DNA from: Oscillospiraceae bacterium
GTDB taxonomy: Bacteria; Bacillota; Clostridia; Oscillospirales; Oscillospiraceae
Direction of reading: 5' to 3'
Assembly: GCA_021771635.1 (NCBI GenBank)
Contig: JAETOQ010000003.1
Location: 24,774 to 88,773 of the forward strand
DNA: 64,000 nt
Under the pieces are notes generated by a model, which did not search any database, was not told where the DNA came from, and was given only the letters and a program-made list of their open reading frames with translations. The position numbers were made by a program, and so were the translations under genes. Below, one piece after another: positions 33,895 through 42,757 of this stretch. Each line of letters begins with the position of its first letter. Within the stretch, counting starts at the first letter, position 1.

Positions 33895-35028
33895 TCAGCG
33901 CTCCACGGCCCTGCCGCGGAACACGACCGCGCGAATGGAGAGGTCCTCTCTGTCCAGCAGGACCAGGCTGGCTTCCTTGCCGGCCTCCAGACTGCCGGCA
34001 CGGTCATTGATGCCGATGGCCTGAGCGGGATTGCAGGACGCGGCCCGCACGGCATCCGCCAGAGGGATACCGAAGGAGACCGCTGTTTTCAGACAGCCCA
34101 TCAGGTCTGTGACAGACCCCGCCAGGGTGTTGGGATCGTGGGCGAGAGTGGCCCGGTTGCCGCGGACCACGATCTCCTGCCCGCCGAAGGGATACTGGCC
34201 GTCGGGCATGCCGGTGGCCCGGAGCGAATCGGAGACCAGGACCACCCGCTCCGCGCCGAAAAGCTGGAACACGGCACGGACCACGCTGGGATGGATGTGG
34301 ATACCGTCGCAGATCAGCTCCACACGGGTGGCGGGGTGGTCGAACGCCGCACCGACCACGCCGGGAGCCCGGTGGGTAAAGGGAGGCATGGCGTTGAAGA
34401 GGTGGGTGCAGTGGCGGGCGCCCGCATCCATGGCGGCGCAGGCGGTCTCATAGTCCGCTGTGGTGTGGCCGATGGAGACGGTGATGCCGTCCGCCGCCGC
34501 GCCGCGGATGAATTCCTCCGCATGGGGCTGCTCCGGGGCCACCGTCACCAGCTTCACAAGACCGCCGGCGGCTTTCTGAAGGCGGCGCAGCATGCCGATA
34601 TCCGGATCATGGAGGAAGGCACCGTTCTGGGCGCCCTTTTTCGCTTCGCAGAGGAAGGGACCCTCCAGATGGAGGCCCGCCAGATCCGCGCCGCGGTCAG
34701 CCTTGGCCTTGTGGGCGGCGGCATTCTCGCAGATGCGGGTCAGCTGATCCTCCGGAAGCGTCATGCCCGCGGGGCAGATATAGGTGATGCCCCGGGACAG
34801 CTCATAGTCCGCCATCTTCTGCAGACCGTCAGGCGTTGCGTCGCTGAAATCCTCGCCCACACAGCCGTGGAAGTGCACGTCGATCAGGCCGGGGATCACA
34901 TAGCAGCCGGCAGCGTCCAGGACCTGGCCGTCTCCGCTGGCGGCGGAGAGAAGGGGACCGTCGGTACAGACCTCCCGCGCCACAAAGCCTTCCTTCAGGT
35001 CAAAGACCTGTCCGCCGGTTATTCGCAT
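33895..35028 (-). CDS. nagA: N-acetylglucosamine-6-phosphate deacetylase
   Basis: The 377-residue amidohydrolase removes acetate from GlcNAc-6-phosphate. Metal and catalytic motifs are GLIDVHFHGCVGEDF near residue 46, LAGLHLEGPFL near 115, SIGHTTADYETA near 183, HLFNAMPPFTHRAPG near 205 and the catalytic aspartate in LVSDSLRATGMPDGQY near 263. It overlaps nagB by 10 bases, so the two are coupled. Product glucosamine-6-phosphate goes to NagB. Confidence 0.96.
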   Translation of the reverse strand: MRITGGQVFDLKEGFVAREVCTDGPLLSAASGDGQVLDAAGCYVIPGLIDVHFHGCVGEDFSDATPDGLQKMADYELSRGITYICPAGMTLPEDQLTRICENAAAHKAKADRGADLAGLHLEGPFLCEAKKGAQNGAFLHDPDIGMLRRLQKAAGGLVKLVTVAPEQPHAEEFIRGAAADGITVSIGHTTADYETACAAMDAGARHCTHLFNAMPPFTHRAPGVVGAAFDHPATRVELICDGIHIHPSVVRAVFQLFGAERVVLVSDSLRATGMPDGQYPFGGQEIVVRGNRATLAHDPNTLAGSVTDLMGCLKTAVSFGIPLADAVRAASCNPAQAIGINDRAGSLEAGKEASLVLLDREDLSIRAVVFRGRAVER

Positions 35029-35771
35029 ACAGGCACCCCCGCGGCCGCCAGTTTGCTCAGGGCCGCCTTATCGCCCACCAGGACCACGTCCTTGTGGAGC
35101 TGGAGGATAGAGGCGGGACACTCCGGCGTGATGGGACCGCAGAACGCGTTGTATACGGCATCGGCTTTGTCCTCGCCGCTGGCGATCAGCAGCACCCGGC
35201 GGGCGGCCATGATGCAGCCGATGCCCATGGTCAGGGCCTGGCGGGGCACATCGTCAGCGCTGGCAAAGAAGCGGGCGTTGGCATCGATGGTGCTCTGTGT
35301 CAGGTCCACCACATGGGTCTCCTTCACAAAGCAGTCGCAGGGTTCGTTGAAACCGATGTGGCCGTTCCGGCCCAGGCCCAGCAGCTGCAGATCCGCATAG
35401 CCCAGGGAGCGGACCAGCTCGTCGTACCGGGCACACTCGGCGGCGGGATCGGCGGCGAGACCGTCGGGCACATGGGTGTTTGCCGCGTCGATATCGACGT
35501 GGTCAAAGAGGTTGGTCTGCATGAAGTAGCGGTAGCTCTGGTCGTGCGTGGGAGCCAGACCCTTGTACTCGTCCAGATTGACGGTGCGGACTTCCTTGAA
35601 GCTGAAATCGCCCCGCTGGTTCCAAACAGTCAGCTGCTTGTACGTGCCGATGGGAGTGGAGCCGGTGGCCAGACCCAGTACGCAGTCCGGCTGACGAATG
35701 ACCTCAGCGGAGATGAGGTTGGCGGCCCGGCGGCTCATGGCCTCGTAATCCGCCTCCTGATAGATCCTCAT
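35019..35771 (-). CDS. nagB: Glucosamine-6-phosphate deaminase
   Basis: The 250-residue enzyme isomerises and deaminates glucosamine-6-phosphate to fructose-6-phosphate and ammonia. LGLATGSTPIGTYKQL near residue 33, TVNLDEYKGLAPTHDQSYRYFM near 63 and LGLGRNGHIGFNEP near 130 are intact. It links the amino-sugar route to glycolysis. AAAGGAGAGC precedes the ATG; it lies 32 bases after the NanA-type lyase gene. Confidence 0.97.
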   Translation of the reverse strand: MRIYQEADYEAMSRRAANLISAEVIRQPDCVLGLATGSTPIGTYKQLTVWNQRGDFSFKEVRTVNLDEYKGLAPTHDQSYRYFMQTNLFDHVDIDAANTHVPDGLAADPAAECARYDELVRSLGYADLQLLGLGRNGHIGFNEPCDCFVKETHVVDLTQSTIDANARFFASADDVPRQALTMGIGCIMAARRVLLIASGEDKADAVYNAFCGPITPECPASILQLHKDVVLVGDKAALSKLAAAGVPVCE

Positions 35772-35803
35772 AATATTTGCTCTCCTTTATTATGCGATGA
35801 TTT

Positions 35804-36712
35804 TTAGCAGTACTTGGCGATGGAGGCGGCGATCATAGCGGCGGCTTCATCCACAATGGCTTCATCGGCGGCGGTCAGGGGCGCCAAAGGCAGCCGGACG
35901 CCGCCGCAGTCCGGGCCGCCCTGCTTGCGGAGGATGGCCTTGATGACCGCGTACATGTTGCCGTGGGTGGAGCACATCTTGTAGATGATGCGGCAGGCCT
36001 CGTTCTGGATCTCCCGGGCCTCTTCCATCTTGCCGGCCAGGAACAGCTCCCGGATCTTCAGATACAGCTCCGGCATGGCACCGTAGGTGCCGCCGATGCC
36101 GCCGATGGCGCCCATGGCCAGGCCGCCCAGCAGCTGCTCGTCGGGACCGTTGAAGACAATGATGCCCTCGTCCCTCCACATCTGGATATCCTGGGTAGGC
36201 ATGGAGGAGTTCTTCACGCCGACGACGCGGGGGTTCTTGATCATCTCCCGGATCAGGGGAATGGACAGGGACACACCCGCCAGCTGGGGGATGTTGTAGA
36301 TGATGAAGTCGGTGTTGGGGGCCGCGTCGGAGATGTCATTCCAATACTTGGCGATGGCATGCTCCGGCAGGTGGAAGTAGATGGGGGGGATGGAGGCGAT
36401 GGCATCCACGCCCAGGGATTCGGCGTGAGCGGCCAGCTCCCGGGAATCAGCGGTGTTGTTGCAGGCCACGTGGGCAATGACGGTCAGCTTGCCCTTGGCA
36501 ACGGCCATCACGTTTTCCAGCACCAGCTTGCGCTCCGCCACACTCTGGTAGATGCACTCGCCGGAGGAGCCGCCCACATAAAGCCCCTTGACGCCCTTGT
36601 CCACGAAATACTGAGTCAGCTCGCGGACAGCCTGGGGGCTGATGGCCCCCTCGGCGTCATAGCAGGCGTAAAACGCAGGGAAAATACCCTGATACTTGGT
36701 GATATCTCTCAT
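35804..36712 (-). CDS. nanA: DapA/NanA-family aldolase, probable N-acetylneuraminate lyase
   Basis: The 302-residue class I aldolase has the carboxylate-binding GGSSGECIYQSVAERK near residue 46, the catalytic tyrosine in IIYNIPQLAGV near 137 and the Schiff-base lysine in RVVGVKNSSMPTQD near 163. These follow N-acetylneuraminate lyase more than dihydrodipicolinate synthase. It would split sialic acid to ManNAc and pyruvate. ATG 36712 sits 8 bases after GGAG; an ATG 18 bases earlier lacks one. Context with nagB, nagA, an AGE-type epimerase and a binding-protein importer supports this. Other keto-acid aldolase substrates remain possible. Confidence 0.85.
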   Translation of the reverse strand: MRDITKYQGIFPAFYACYDAEGAISPQAVRELTQYFVDKGVKGLYVGGSSGECIYQSVAERKLVLENVMAVAKGKLTVIAHVACNNTADSRELAAHAESLGVDAIASIPPIYFHLPEHAIAKYWNDISDAAPNTDFIIYNIPQLAGVSLSIPLIREMIKNPRVVGVKNSSMPTQDIQMWRDEGIIVFNGPDEQLLGGLAMGAIGGIGGTYGAMPELYLKIRELFLAGKMEEAREIQNEACRIIYKMCSTHGNMYAVIKAILRKQGGPDCGGVRLPLAPLTAADEAIVDEAAAMIAASIAKYC

Positions 36713-36760
36713 AACGAACAAACGCTCCATTCTTTTTCAATATACCGGAAAATCGCCGTT

Positions 36761-36960
36761 TAATACTGATTCTTGACAAAACCATTTCGTTTTATCAAGA
36801 ATGGAAACGCACTTGTGCGTTTCCATTTTGCACCGTAAACGGTGCAAAATGCGTCTCATAAGAACTTGACGCGCCTCCGGTGCTATATTGGGCAGCCGTT
36901 GGCGGCTTCGCCGCTTACGGATGCCGCATCCCACTTGCAGGGTAACAAGTTCTAGTATGA
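36761..36960. repeat. Palindromic repeat family R2, copy C (divergent)
   Basis: The 200-bp element shares the R2 core GTCTCATAAGAACTTGACGCGCC and the end AAGTTCTAGTATGA, but its hairpins differ: ATTCTTGA.../...TCAAGAAT, GGAAACGCAC/GTGCGTTTCC and ATTTTGCACCG/CGGTGCAAAAT. It separates the permease genes from the NanA-type gene inside what would otherwise be one operon. No reading frame is visible. Confidence 0.65.
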
Positions 36961-36974
36961 CACGGCATTCCCCA

Positions 36975-37859
36975 TCAGCCCTTCACAGCGCCCATGGTGA
37001 TGCCCTGGGTGAAGTACTTCTGGAAGATCAGGAACACGATGATGATGGGCACGGCGGCCAGCGCGGCGCCGGACATCAGCAGGCCCAGATCCACGGAGGT
37101 CTCCGCCTGCATGGTGGAGATGCCCAGGGAGATGGTGAAGTTGGCGTTGCTGGCCAGCATGACCAACTGCATGAAGTAATCATTCCAGGAGTTGATGAAG
37201 GTGAAGATCGCCAGCGCGCCGATGCCCGGCTTGACCATGGGCAGGACGATGGTGGCAAAGGTGCGGACCTCACCGGCGCCGTCCACACGGGCGGCCTCCA
37301 GGATCTCTCCGGGAATGCCCTCGGCAAACTGCTTCATCAAAAACACGCCGAAGGGCCAACCCACTGTCGGGAAGATCACAGCCCACAGGGTGTCCCACAG
37401 ATGGAGGGCGGACATTTCGCGCAGCAGAGGGATCAGGATGACCTGCTTGGGCAGAGCCATGGCGCACACGATCAGGGAGAACAGCAGGGTGCGGCCCACA
37501 AAACGCTTCTTCGCCAGGGCATAGCCCGCCATGGCGGCAGTGATGCAGGTGAGGAGCATAGCCATGACCGCCATAAACACCGTGTTCACCAGCCAGCGGA
37601 TCACGCCGGGGACGGTGGGCCCTACCAGGGCGCCGATCTCAAACAGAGGCGCGGAGCGGCGGGAAAACAGCTTTTCAAAGTTGGCCATGGTCCACTCGGT
37701 AGGCCACAGGTGCGGCGTCTGCGCATAAATGTCCTGGCCGGTTTTGAAAGCGCCTGTGACGATCCAGTACAGCGGGAAGGTAAACGCTACGGCCAGCAGG
37801 ATCAGCACGATCAGGCTGAAGATCCGGTAGGCCTTGCTGCGGTTAGACGTAATCTTCAT
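36975..37859 (-). CDS. Carbohydrate ABC transporter permease (MalG/UgpE type)
   Basis: The 294-residue CUT1 permease has six helices. The N-terminal IFSLIVLILLAVAFTFPLYWIVTGAFKT and the EAA loop EILEAARVDGAGEVRTFATIVLPMVKPGIGALA near residue 193 are typical. It forms the channel with the permease encoded 15 bases upstream. No ATPase is encoded beside it; the MsmK-type protein at 32583-33704 is the likely partner. Sialic acid or an amino sugar is the probable cargo from context. Confidence 0.93.
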   Translation of the reverse strand: MKITSNRSKAYRIFSLIVLILLAVAFTFPLYWIVTGAFKTGQDIYAQTPHLWPTEWTMANFEKLFSRRSAPLFEIGALVGPTVPGVIRWLVNTVFMAVMAMLLTCITAAMAGYALAKKRFVGRTLLFSLIVCAMALPKQVILIPLLREMSALHLWDTLWAVIFPTVGWPFGVFLMKQFAEGIPGEILEAARVDGAGEVRTFATIVLPMVKPGIGALAIFTFINSWNDYFMQLVMLASNANFTISLGISTMQAETSVDLGLLMSGAALAAVPIIIVFLIFQKYFTQGITMGAVKG

Positions 37860-37874
37860 AGTTTCCTTCCCCCC

Positions 37875-38792
37875 TTACTTCTCTTTTGCCAGCTTGAACT
37901 GCAGGGCAGACAGCAGACCGATGAAGATAGCCAGGATCACGCCCATGGCGTTGGCATAGCCGAAGTGTCCGGCCTTTTCCGTCAGCTTGAAGGCGGTGTA
38001 ATAGATATAGTACATCACCGTGTTGGTGCCGGAGCCGCCCTGTGTCAGCAGCTGGATCAGAGCAAAGCACTGGAAGGAGTTGATGGTGGTGATGACCAGG
38101 ATATACAGTGTCGTGGGCATCATCTGGGGCCACTTGATCTTCCAGAACACCTGCAGGTTGGTGGCGCCGTCCACCTGGGCGGCCTCCACCAGGGACTGGT
38201 CCACGTTGCCCAGCGCGGAGACATACAGCACGATGGGCTGGCCCACGGAGGTGGTGAACAGGATCAGGATGATGCAGCCCAGGGCGTACTTGGGATCGCC
38301 CAGCCAGTTGATGTTTTTGTCGATGATATGGAGCCCATCCTTGAGCACATAGTTGAAAATGCCGGTGTAGTTGTCGTACATCCACTTCCACACCACGGTG
38401 ACGGCCACGGAGCCGGTGACCACAGGCAGATAGAAGATGCAGCGGAAAGCGGACAGCAGCTTGCCATTGAGCTTATAGATGGCGGAGGACACCCACAGGG
38501 AGAATGCGCAGACCGTGGGCACGCTGACGATCACGATGACAAAGGTGTTCCACAGCGCCTCCTTGAAGGTGGCGTCTTGCCACAGGTCCGTGAAATTCTT
38601 CAGCCCCACAAAGTTTCCCATGCCCGCGGTGTTCATGTTGACGTCAGTCAAGCTGTTGAAAATACAGACGAACATGGGAATGATGACAAAGCCGACAAAG
38701 AAGATCAAACTGGGCAGCAGGAACATATAACCAGAGATGGTCTCACGCCGCACCAGCGCTCGGCTCATGGTTGATTTAGGCTGTTTTGCCAA
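37875..38792 (-). CDS. Carbohydrate ABC transporter permease (MalF/UgpA type)
   Basis: The 305-residue CUT1 permease has SGYMFLLPSLIFFVGFVIIPMFVCIFNSL at residue 20 and the EAA loop SLVEAAQVDGATNLQVFWKIKWPQMMP near 205. It is the first permease after the binding-protein gene and is separated from it by a stable hairpin, which usually lowers permease output relative to binding protein. ATTCTGAGAGAGGAGAGA precedes the ATG. Confidence 0.93.
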   Translation of the reverse strand: MAKQPKSTMSRALVRRETISGYMFLLPSLIFFVGFVIIPMFVCIFNSLTDVNMNTAGMGNFVGLKNFTDLWQDATFKEALWNTFVIVIVSVPTVCAFSLWVSSAIYKLNGKLLSAFRCIFYLPVVTGSVAVTVVWKWMYDNYTGIFNYVLKDGLHIIDKNINWLGDPKYALGCIILILFTTSVGQPIVLYVSALGNVDQSLVEAAQVDGATNLQVFWKIKWPQMMPTTLYILVITTINSFQCFALIQLLTQGGSGTNTVMYYIYYTAFKLTEKAGHFGYANAMGVILAIFIGLLSALQFKLAKEK

Positions 38793-38893
38793 AACAAATC
38801 TCTCCTCTCTCAGAATGATTCAGAGGGTGGAGATACGCATCACAGGCTCGGTTTGTCCAGCCTGTCATGCGTATCCCCATCCAGGAAAGGAAA

Positions 38894-38926
38894 CGCCCCT
38901 TCCCCGCGCGTTGCGGGGAAGGGGCG
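38894..38926 (-). terminator. Intercistronic hairpin between binding-protein and permease genes
   Basis: CGCCCCTTCCCCGC pairs perfectly with GCGGGGAAGGGGCG around a GCGTT loop. It lacks a strong T run leftward, so it is probably an RNA-stabilising or partial termination element giving more binding protein than permease. Confidence 0.7.
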
Positions 38927-38967
38927 CGCTACCCTTCTATGCGTTAGATGGTTTCTCAGCGGATCGA

Positions 38968-40308
38968 TCAGCCGTTGATAGCGGCATTTGCCTCGGCCAT
39001 GAAGGTGTCGACAGTGGAGGCGATATCAGCGCCCTCACCGATATCCTGGAGCATATTCCACCAGGAGGTACGAGCCTGGGCCCAGCCGCCGGTGACCTGA
39101 TAGTAGTCGCCCAGGTAAGGCATCAGCTTGTTGTACTCGGCCATGATGGCGTTGTCAGCCCAGATACCGGACAGATCGGTGCCCTCAGCGGTGTCGCGGA
39201 CGGCGAAATAGTTCGCGGCCTTGACAGCGTCAGCGGTGTGCTCGGAATCGCAGAAGTACTTGATGAAGGTCTTGGCGGCCTCGATCTTGGCGGCGTCGCC
39301 GTTGTCAAAGATGCCGAAGCCCCAGATACCGCCGCACAGCTTGGACTCGCCGGTCTCAGAGGGGAAGCTCATGAAGGCGATGTCTTCGCCGGTGATGGTC
39401 TTCTCAGCGCCAGTGCCAGCGGCGTTGGGATCCAGCTGCTGGGCAATATTCCAGCAGAAGGCCATCTTCAGAATGCCCTGATAGAACTTGACGATCTCGT
39501 CGCCGCCCTGCAGAGAGGCGTCGAACTCGATGCCGTCCATGCCCTTCAGCAGCTCCAGAGCCTGGATGTTCTCAGGATCATTCCAGGTGTAAGCGGAGTG
39601 GTCAGCAGAGGTGAAGGTGCCGCCGTACAGGTTGTTGATCAGAGCGCGGGTGCCCTGGTCGCCGCCCTGGCCAGCGCAGAAGACAGCGCCGACGGTCTGG
39701 CCGTAGTGGGCATACAGAGCCTCAACAGCCTTGACGAAGTTGTCGGTGGTCCAAGTGTGGTTTTCCAGATCCACATACTGCAGGGCGCCGGCCTCTTCAA
39801 AGGCGTTTTTGTTGATAGCCATGCAGTGGGCGGTCATGACCACGGGATACTCGTAGACCTTGCCGTCAGCGGTGGTGCAGGCGGTCAAAGCGGCGGCGTT
39901 GATCTCAGTTTTGTCGGTGTCGTCCAGCAGGTCGGCCAGATCGACCATGTAACCCTTGGCGCCCCAGTTGGCGACCAGACGCTCAGGACCTTCCATGATC
40001 AGGTCGGGAGCGCCGTTGGCGGAGATGGCGGAGTTGACCTTGTCGTCGCCGTCAGCGTAGGCCAGGTATTCCACCTTGACCTTGATGCCGGTGTCAGCCT
40101 CGAACTGAGCCATCAGCTCATTGACGACATCCTCCTTGCCCCAGTTGCCGATGGGATAGGTCCACAGGGTGATCTCCTGCGTGGTCTCGGTGGGTTCGTC
40201 GGGAGTGGTGGTGTCAGGGGCGGGCTCGTCCTTGCCGCCGCAGGCGGCCAGAGCCATGACCATGACCAGAGCCATGGTCAGCGCAAGAATTCTTTTCATC
40301 TTCTTCAT
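38968..40308 (-). CDS. Carbohydrate ABC transporter, substrate-binding lipoprotein
   Basis: The 446-residue precursor has a lipoprotein signal ending ALAACGGK (Cys near 24), an acidic linker and a family 1 binding domain (ITLWTYPIGNWGKEDVVNELMAQFEADTGIKV from about residue 46; GIWGFGIFDNGDAAKIEAAKTFIKYF near 331). It captures a sugar outside the membrane for the two permeases downstream. ATG 40308 follows AGGAGGT. The promoter has a perfect -35 and lies below an RpiR-like palindrome. Sialic acid is the best guess for cargo. Confidence 0.93.
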   Translation of the reverse strand: MKKMKRILALTMALVMVMALAACGGKDEPAPDTTTPDEPTETTQEITLWTYPIGNWGKEDVVNELMAQFEADTGIKVKVEYLAYADGDDKVNSAISANGAPDLIMEGPERLVANWGAKGYMVDLADLLDDTDKTEINAAALTACTTADGKVYEYPVVMTAHCMAINKNAFEEAGALQYVDLENHTWTTDNFVKAVEALYAHYGQTVGAVFCAGQGGDQGTRALINNLYGGTFTSADHSAYTWNDPENIQALELLKGMDGIEFDASLQGGDEIVKFYQGILKMAFCWNIAQQLDPNAAGTGAEKTITGEDIAFMSFPSETGESKLCGGIWGFGIFDNGDAAKIEAAKTFIKYFCDSEHTADAVKAANYFAVRDTAEGTDLSGIWADNAIMAEYNKLMPYLGDYYQVTGGWAQARTSWWNMLQDIGEGADIASTVDTFMAEANAAING

Positions 40309-40369
40309 GTTGTACCTCCTGAAAAATTTGATGAAAAATGCGATTTGAGCCATTTGCGGCTATGTGCAA

Positions 40370-40398
40370 ATTGTACAATTATATAGGATGCTTGTCAA
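40370..40398 (-). promoter_or_regulatory. Promoter of the sugar importer operon
   Basis: Reading leftward, TTGACA (40393-40398) and TACAAT (40370-40375) are exactly 17 bases apart, 61 bases before the ATG. Confidence 0.75.
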
Positions 40399-40406
40399 GC
40401 TGTTCC

Positions 40407-40450
40407 CAAAAAAATTTCCAAAACCGTCATTTTATGAAAAAATTTTGAAA
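40407..40450. promoter_or_regulatory. Candidate RpiR operators upstream of the importer promoter
   Basis: Two A/T palindromic sites, CCAAAAAAATTTCCAAA (40407-40423) and ATGAAAAAATTTTGAAAA (40434-40451), resemble the 42642-42661 palindrome in front of the epimerase and kinase genes. They lie between the RpiR gene and the importer promoter. Confidence 0.45.
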
Positions 40451-40483
40451 ATAATTGTGGGATATCCCTGCATTCGAACGCCC

Positions 40484-41338
40484 TTAAACATGCTTTTCCG
40501 ACAAGGCGTCGGCCACCATCTCCCGCTGGTGCTTGCAATGCTCCAGATCACGGCGGCACATCTCGGAGAACAGCACGTCGATCAGATACAGCTGCGCGAT
40601 CCGCGCCGCGATGGAACCAAGCTGCAGGGGATTCTCCGTGGAGCCGCACTGCAGAACGCAGTCCGCCAGCTCCGCGCCGGGGGAGCCGGGATAGCGGGTC
40701 ACCAGCACGATCCTGGTCTGCCGCTGCCTGGCGATCTGAAGCACGTCCATCAGATCCTTGGTGGCGCCGGAATAGGAGAAGAACAGGATGGCGTCCTTGG
40801 CCGTCAGGTTTGACGCGGCGATGACCTGCATATGGGAATCCGAGACGGGGAAGAAGCCGGGGAACACCGTGGTGAACAGGTGGGAGGCCTCTTCCGCCAG
40901 CAGCATGGAGCCGCCCTGTCCCATGCACAGGACCTTTTCCGATGCCAGCAGGATACTGGCGGCGGCCTGGAGACTCTCCGGGCGGATCAGGGACTGTGTC
41001 TCCCGGATGGCCTCGATCTCCGTGCAGGCCAGCTTGCTGCACAGTGTCGGAACACTGTCATCGGGCTGGATCTCGCCCATCAGCGGCCCGGAATCCATCC
41101 GGGGGGCAGTAGAGGCGGCGGTAGCCAGGCGAAAGGCACTGTACCCCCGGTAGCCCATCCGGCGGCAGAAACGGGAGATGGTGGCCTCCGCCACGCCACA
41201 GGCCGCCGCCAGCTCGGAGATGGACATGCTCTGGGACCGCTGGCCGTTTGCCACCACGAAATTTGCCAGTTTTTTTTCGGAGGCAGTCAGCTGGTAGTAC
41301 TCCCGGGTGATTCGGTTGAAAACATTTTCTTCAGGCAT
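40484..41338 (-). CDS. RpiR/MurR-family transcriptional regulator
   Basis: The 284-residue regulator has an N-terminal helix-turn-helix (LAAACGVAEATISRFCRRMGYRGYSAFRLA, near residue 43) and a C-terminal SIS sugar-phosphate domain (VLCMGQGGSMLLAEEASHLF near 136; AILFFSYSGATKDLMDVLQIARQ near 184). RpiR proteins commonly control amino-sugar and sialic acid genes, sensing a phosphorylated sugar. It lies between the importer operon and the epimerase gene. The effector is probably an amino-sugar phosphate. Confidence 0.92.
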   Translation of the reverse strand: MPEENVFNRITREYYQLTASEKKLANFVVANGQRSQSMSISELAAACGVAEATISRFCRRMGYRGYSAFRLATAASTAPRMDSGPLMGEIQPDDSVPTLCSKLACTEIEAIRETQSLIRPESLQAAASILLASEKVLCMGQGGSMLLAEEASHLFTTVFPGFFPVSDSHMQVIAASNLTAKDAILFFSYSGATKDLMDVLQIARQRQTRIVLVTRYPGSPGAELADCVLQCGSTENPLQLGSIAARIAQLYLIDVLFSEMCRRDLEHCKHQREMVADALSEKHV

Positions 41339-41371
41339 TGGCTGCCTCCTTCCATCAAGTTGATTTGAAGA

Positions 41372-42574
41372 TCAGGCTTCCAGCAGCTGGCCCAGCATGG
41401 TGTCGCACATGATCAGGGCGCGGGGCAGATGGAAGGGGCCTTTGAAGGTGGAACCCTTGGTGGAGGGCATCGTGGGCAGGCCGTCCCGGCGGAGGTAGCC
41501 GTACCACTCGCCATATGCGGGATCGGAGAAGTGCTCCTTGACGTAGGCCATCACCTTTTCAAACCAGGCGAAATACTTCTCGTCCCCGGTGTCGCGGTAC
41601 AGCATCAGGGAGGCGATCATGATCTCGTTGTGGGGCCACCACAGCTTCATGTCATGCTCATAGGCCTCGGGGGGCTTTTTCAGGCAGTCGGTGAAGTACA
41701 GCAGTCCGCCGTACTCGTTGTCCCAGCCGGCCTCGATGGCCCAGTCGAAGATCTGGGCGGACTTCCTGACCAGCTCCTGGTCGCCGGTGCGCTTGGCGTG
41801 CTCCAGCAGGAACCAGACGCCCTCGATGTCGTGGCCGGGATTGACGGTGCGGCCCTCGGTGTAGTACAGCCGGGGCGTGCCGTCCACATCCACGTTCTCC
41901 AGCACGCACTTCAGCTCGGGCTTGACGTGATACTTGAAGATCTCATCCACACACTGGGCGGCCCGGTCCTCGTACAGCGCCTTCCGCTCCGGGTCCGTCC
42001 GCAGCAGCACGCTGGTGACGTTGAGGATGATCATGGGTGTGCCGAAGGCGCGGCCGGAGCGGGTCTCGGCGATGGTCTTGGGACCCATGCCCACGGGATC
42101 GGGCATGCCGTGGGCCAGATCCCAGTACAGGTCATAGGCCCGGCGGGCGCGCTCCAGGTTTTCCCGCTCCCCGGTGACGCCGTAGTACTCGGCGTTGGCC
42201 AGGGCGTAGAACGCCTCGGAGAAATAGTAGCGGCGCTGGCGCAGCGGCTTGCCGTCCTCGGTGACGGTGAAGTACATCCGGCCGCCGGCATTGTGGTTGA
42301 TGCAGTGGTCCTCCAGGAAATCGATGCAGCTCTTGGCCGCCGCCAGCCACTCGGGGCGGCTGCCATATACATGGCACAGATAGGAGAAGATCCAGCCGCA
42401 GCGGCCCTGCATCCACACACTCTTATCGGTGGAGTAGATCTCACCCTTTCGGTCCAGGCAGGTGTACACGCCGCCGTGCTCCCGGTCAATGCCGTTTTTC
42501 AGCCAGAAATCCGTGCAGGCCTGCAATTCGCCCTGCACCCAATCCCGGTATGCTTGTAATGTCGATTTGTCCAT
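41372..42574 (-). CDS. AGE-family epimerase, probable N-acylglucosamine 2-epimerase
   Basis: The 400-residue protein has the alpha/alpha-barrel pattern of renin-binding-type epimerases. GGVYTCLDRKGEIYSTDKSVWMQGRCGWIFSYL spans residues 35-67, GHDIEGVWFLLEHAKR near 250 and KLWWPHNEIMIASLMLY near 315; the last two hold the catalytic histidines. It would interconvert ManNAc and GlcNAc without phosphorylation. ATG 42574 follows GGAAAGGAAGG. A cellobiose-epimerase-like role is the main alternative, but the neighbours favour amino sugars. Confidence 0.88.
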   Translation of the reverse strand: MDKSTLQAYRDWVQGELQACTDFWLKNGIDREHGGVYTCLDRKGEIYSTDKSVWMQGRCGWIFSYLCHVYGSRPEWLAAAKSCIDFLEDHCINHNAGGRMYFTVTEDGKPLRQRRYYFSEAFYALANAEYYGVTGERENLERARRAYDLYWDLAHGMPDPVGMGPKTIAETRSGRAFGTPMIILNVTSVLLRTDPERKALYEDRAAQCVDEIFKYHVKPELKCVLENVDVDGTPRLYYTEGRTVNPGHDIEGVWFLLEHAKRTGDQELVRKSAQIFDWAIEAGWDNEYGGLLYFTDCLKKPPEAYEHDMKLWWPHNEIMIASLMLYRDTGDEKYFAWFEKVMAYVKEHFSDPAYGEWYGYLRRDGLPTMPSTKGSTFKGPFHLPRALIMCDTMLGQLLEA

Positions 42575-42607
42575 TTTTTGGGCACCTTCCTTTCCTATGA
42601 TAGCTCC

Positions 42608-42692
42608 ATCATATTTCCTTTTGTGCAACTCGTCAAGAAAATTTGGAAAAATTTTTTCAAACTCTTGACAAAATGAAAAAAACTGCTAGCCT
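42608..42692. promoter_or_regulatory. Divergent promoters with shared 20-bp palindrome
   Basis: Leftward for the epimerase: TTGACG (42631-42636) and TATGAT (42608-42613), 17-base spacer. Rightward for the kinase: TTGACA (42665-42670) and TAGCCT (42687-42692), 16-base spacer. Between the two -35 boxes, TTTGGAAAAATTTTTTCAAA (42642-42661) is a 20-bp palindrome with one mismatched pair, well placed for an RpiR protein to control both directions. Confidence 0.65.
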
Positions 42693-42757
42693 AAAGGTAA
42701 AATCAGGTACTGTGGGTATTTTTAGAATTCAGATATTTTTTAAGGAGGATTCTTGTC

